Part shown: in pieces, positions 60,835 to 64,000 of the stretch
Position numbering within the stretch: position 1 is the stretch's first letter
Layout of the letters: each line of letters starts with the position of its first letter
Assembly: GCA_905178155.1 (NCBI GenBank)
Contig: CAJINV010000001.1
Coordinates: forward strand, 1,104,606 to 1,168,605
Origin: Amoebophrya sp. A120
Taxonomy: Eukaryota > Sar > Dinophyceae > Syndiniales > Amoebophryaceae
DNA: 64,000 nucleotides
Direction of reading: 5' to 3'
Notes under the pieces: generated by a model
The model's database searches: none
Told to the model about the DNA's origin: nothing
What the model saw: only the letters and a program-made list of their open reading frames with translations
Translations under genes and position numbers: made by a program

Positions 60835-63667
60835 ATGAACTCGCGTTTGGCAGAGTTCCGGAAGAAGCTCGGGGAGCTGAATACGAAGTCGTCCTCGAAA
60901 ATCCGGGAGCTCACTGATGTTGCAATCCGGTACCAGAATGAGGCGCTGGACATGTCTCTGCAGTGGGACGCAGAGGTCAAGGCCGCGGGCATTGTGCGCT
61001 ACCAACCCTTGTTTTCGCTGGTGGATAGTATCTTGAAGAAAGCCTCCGCCGCCTACAAGGCGCCCCTCGGGCAAATCTTGCTCGAAAGGTACCACTTTGC
61101 GAGTCGGAAGATGTGGTCCTTCGGATTATTTCGACACCACTCTTGCACTAGAAATGCTTGCGGTTCATCTCGCAGCCTTGATTCTTGCACCGACGAATTT
61201 TTTGTCTCCAACAAAATTTTTTGCATGGCTGCCGTGTTAGTTGCTGAAGAGATGTTGTTCTAGATTTACAATCCATTTCAGCCACCTTGTGTGCAGCACG
61301 GATCCAGCGTATGATCGATTGTTGATCAATCTTTCTATCTACAGGTATCCGGAGTGCGTGCGCAAGCTGAAGCTCGAGAAGGACGAGAAGAACCTGGAGT
61401 TTTTCCACAAGATGCTGACCGTGAGCTGGATCAAGCATTCGCTGCTGGCGGCGGACATTTTGAGCGACATCGAGAAGCGGGTGGAGGAGATCAAGAACGG
61501 GGTTGTGCCACTGCAGCCCGCGCCCCCGGCCTCCAGCCGCGCCGGCGCCACGGTGCCCGCGGTGCAGGCGGGGCGGACCACCGTGGCCGCGGGGGGCCAG
61601 TACGACGAGGCCAAGCGCAAGCGGATCATCCAGATTATGCACAACCTGGTGACGGGGCAGATCGCGCCGGGCGACCGGGAGGAGATCATCACCATCCCCG
61701 AGATTTGCGAGGCCATCCGCCTGCAGAAGGAGGGAAAGAAGTTCGAGGCGCAGAAGCAGCTGGCGCGGTTCAAGCAAGTTCTAGAGCCGGACGGGGATGA
61801 CAGCGCCGGGTTCGGCGTCGTTGCGCCCCCGCAACAGCCGGGAGTCAGGGTAAGGAAGGATCTTTAATATCAGAACTGTGTGGTGGTCGCCGTATGATAT
61901 TTAGTACCCTGTGTCCTTTACTTTGCGCGTTTCAACTTGATTGTCGTGCAAATGGCATAAAAAAGTAGAACAGTCGCGTAAATAACGTTGCAGTTATACA
62001 TCTTCGTCCTGCATCGAGTTCGAGATGAATCCTCACACAACGCACGAAAGAACTGAAATTCTAGGGCGCGGCGCAGCAGCCCGGCGGCAAGGCAGCAGAC
62101 GCGTTTGGCGCGAAGCGGCCCGCTGGTCCGCAACAGGACACAGCCGCGAATGCGGCGAAGCGGGCGAAGCTGGACAACCGCGTCTTCAACATGGACTGGT
62201 GCGCACGGTTTCTCGAGAAGCTGCCGGGCCACAAGAAAACCTGGCACGCACAGGGGGTGGGGCGGCAGATCCTGGGCTCCACGCAGGACCAGTATCTTGG
62301 AGTGGATGAACTCCACCCCAACGAAGTGCAATTAATTCTCCAGTTTATCTTTCAGGTATAAAGAGTACTATAAAGTAGTAGTAGCACCCCGTTGCGACTG
62401 CGAGGAGTGCGTCTGCTTCATCTAGTGTTGTGATGTTTATTTTTCATGCTGATACTATTTCAGAGGACAACTTCTAGCTACTAGTAGCCAACACTTCTTC
62501 TCGTCCCACTACTCCAAAGTCACGGCAACAGAAGCAAGTCAGCGTTTACCTGCCAGGAATACGTGGAGGTCCGTGCGGACTCCTGAGAATGCAACCTGAA
62601 AATCTTCACGAACCTTATTGAACAGGTGGAGGAACACATCCGTGCAAGCGAGGAAGCGGCCTTGGAGAGCTCCGCCATCCCGCTCCACTTCAACACGGTG
62701 CGGCACGTGAAGGCGGAGCGGTTGCTGGAAAAGTACTACGAGGATTTCCCGTTTCAGTGCATGACGTCCGGTCGCCGGTTCCAGACCCGGGCGACGCTGG
62801 CGCTTTTTCTGGACCAGCACTACAAGAACAATCTGAAACGACGGAAAATGATGCAGCGAGATCCGACAAAGATCACCGAGGAAAAGACCTACCGAGGTAT
62901 AGGGGATGAAGCGGTTTTGATTAAGATTTCTCGACGTGAGAAGAAGTGTCTGATATGTAGATGCATCAAATGTTGTAAATGTAAAAAAACGTCGACCTGC
63001 ACCTGGTTACGCTACATGTACAGTCCTTTTCATGTTGGCGAAATTCGGAGGCAAGCGCAAGAACTGAATGCGATGTAGATGTACTAAATGACTTTAATAC
63101 AACTCCGCAGGCTGGGAGAATACAGTGCAGGACATTATGGGTGTGCGAGACCTGAAACTAGGCTCGCTGTGGCAGCAGGACAAAAAGGTAGAGGAGCACC
63201 GGGAAGAGCAGGAGGCCGAGGAAGAGCAAAGCAACGCGGACGACACCGCTATGGAAAATATTGCGCCCTACTCGGAAGGCCAACCCTGTTGCCCGGTCTG
63301 CGGCGAGCTCTTCAGCAAGGTTCGACGCTTGTAGACGATTTTTTTGCATTATACACAGATACTGCTTGTTTTTATGCGAGAAATGGACTTTTTATTACGT
63401 GTGTCTGTTTGTACGGGGGGGGACAAGTTTATTTTCATTTGGATAGTTGTAGTTCTTGCGACCATTTGTCTATCACTATCACAATGGAACAAACTTTTCA
63501 ACTACCAGGTGTTCTTCAACGGTGACTGGTGGGTAACCGGGGTAACAGTAATGGACGTGATAAACATGGCCCCCCTTCGGTACGATACCTCCTCCAGTGG
63601 CCGCCGGCTTCACGAGAACGCGCTGATTTACCACAAAGGGTGCCTGCCGGATTCCATTCAGATGTGA
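60835..63667 (+). CDS. PCF11: PCF11-like pre-mRNA cleavage/termination factor, six exons
   Basis: Binds the RNA polymerase II C-terminal domain and the cleavage factor complex to couple 3'-end processing to termination in the nucleus. Exons 60835-61112, 61345-61849, 62065-62355, 62626-62896, 63111-63319, 63509-63667; 570 codons plus stop, all introns GT-AG and none an introner element. The N terminus is a CID: IRELTDVAIRYQNEALDMSL, YQPLFSLVDSILKKASAAYK, PECVRKLKLEKDEKN. The C-terminal part has the two zinc-finger regions that flank a conserved linker: FQCMTSGRRF...LFLDQHY, then RGWENTVQD, then CCPVCGELF ... YHKGC. The first finger lacks its second Cys (CMTS) and first His (FLDQH), so it may not bind zinc. 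Length is close to yeast Pcf11. Confidence 0.85.
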
Positions 63668-64000
63668 TGACGGGCGAAGGCCGGATGCGAGGACATGGGG
63701 GGAAAGAGGGAGCAGCAGACCAAAGTGTCAGCAATTTCTGCTCCACTTTACTTCCCAGAAATGTCAGGCCGGCCGCACTTGTGTTGAGTGGAACAGGAGT
63801 AACAAGAAGATCCCAGCGACAAAAGTCACACTTGTGAATCAACAAAGTAACGACGACGACAATAAGGTAAAGCGACTAGTAAAAGTGAGTACAATAATCA
63901 CAAAAGCGGACGACGATGTCCTTTATCGGGAGGAATCTACCCACGACGTCGGATAGAAGTTGTGAATCTGCTGTTCACAACAAGACTTGGACGAAATTAC
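63668..64000. other. PCF11 3' flank to window end
   Basis: No gene seen. The sequence continues beyond the window. Confidence 0.5.

Noticed and set aside
1-64000. tRNA, rRNA or spliced-leader RNA genes
   Set aside because: I recognised none by eye; short RNA genes could be missed without a covariance-model search.

Overview
The window is nuclear DNA from a protist with GC-rich exons, many introns, a dense load of retroelements and a very large set of short transposon-like introns. Coding genes identified by motif: a nucleotide-sugar transporter (SLC35 type), an ADP-ribosylglycohydrolase, a GH123/DUF4091-like protein, BOP1, an EAPP-like protein, a GT17-GT32 glycosyltransferase fusion, two tandem F5/8C (fucolectin-like) surface proteins, PCF11 and two unrecognised proteins. 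Short introns with inverted terminal repeats inside direct repeats are what has been described as introner elements in syndinian dinoflagellates (Amoebophrya), so a syndinian alveolate is my best guess. This is an inference: no rRNA or other phylogenetic marker is present.

Layout. 1-245 short direct repeats; 1204-6351 SLC35 transporter on the minus strand (11 exons, 7 introner elements); 6352-8816 no supported gene; 8817-16477 a complete tyrosine-recombinase retroelement (minus strand: recombinase, then a spliced CCCH-finger Gag-like gene, then RT-RNase H) bounded by split direct repeats; 17902-20258 ADP-ribosylglycohydrolase; 21088-25140 GH123-like; 25758-29702 BOP1; 30447-31658 EAPP-like; 32453-36854 glycosyltransferase fusion followed by a decayed tandem copy of its 3' end; 37817-49450 a 3.9-thousand-residue LINE-like polyprotein; 49797-55790 a tandem duplication carrying two F5/8C genes; 57539-59772 an unrecognised gene; 60835-63667 PCF11.

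The central observation is a set of 19 introns (143-327 bp) that behave like cut-in DNA elements. Each begins with TAT and ends with ATA, has terminal inverted repeats of one of several sequence families, and is flanked by a 5-bp direct repeat. Removing the element plus one copy of the 5-bp repeat restores the reading frame every time; I added up the exon lengths of the SLC35, ARH, GH123, BOP1, glycosyltransferase and 57.5-kb genes and each total is divisible by three. In the F5/8C pair, copy 1 has two empty sites where copy 2 carries elements, which gives direct evidence for insertion and for the 5-bp target duplication. Several of these introns cannot be spliced at GT-AG however the boundary is slid along the repeat. 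By contrast PCF11, most BOP1 introns, the F5/8C intron and the Gag introns are ordinary GT-AG introns.

Several genes deal with glycans (sugar-nucleotide transport, glycosyl transfer, a glycosidase-like protein, a lectin-like surface protein). They are on both strands and separately transcribed, so the clustering may be chance.
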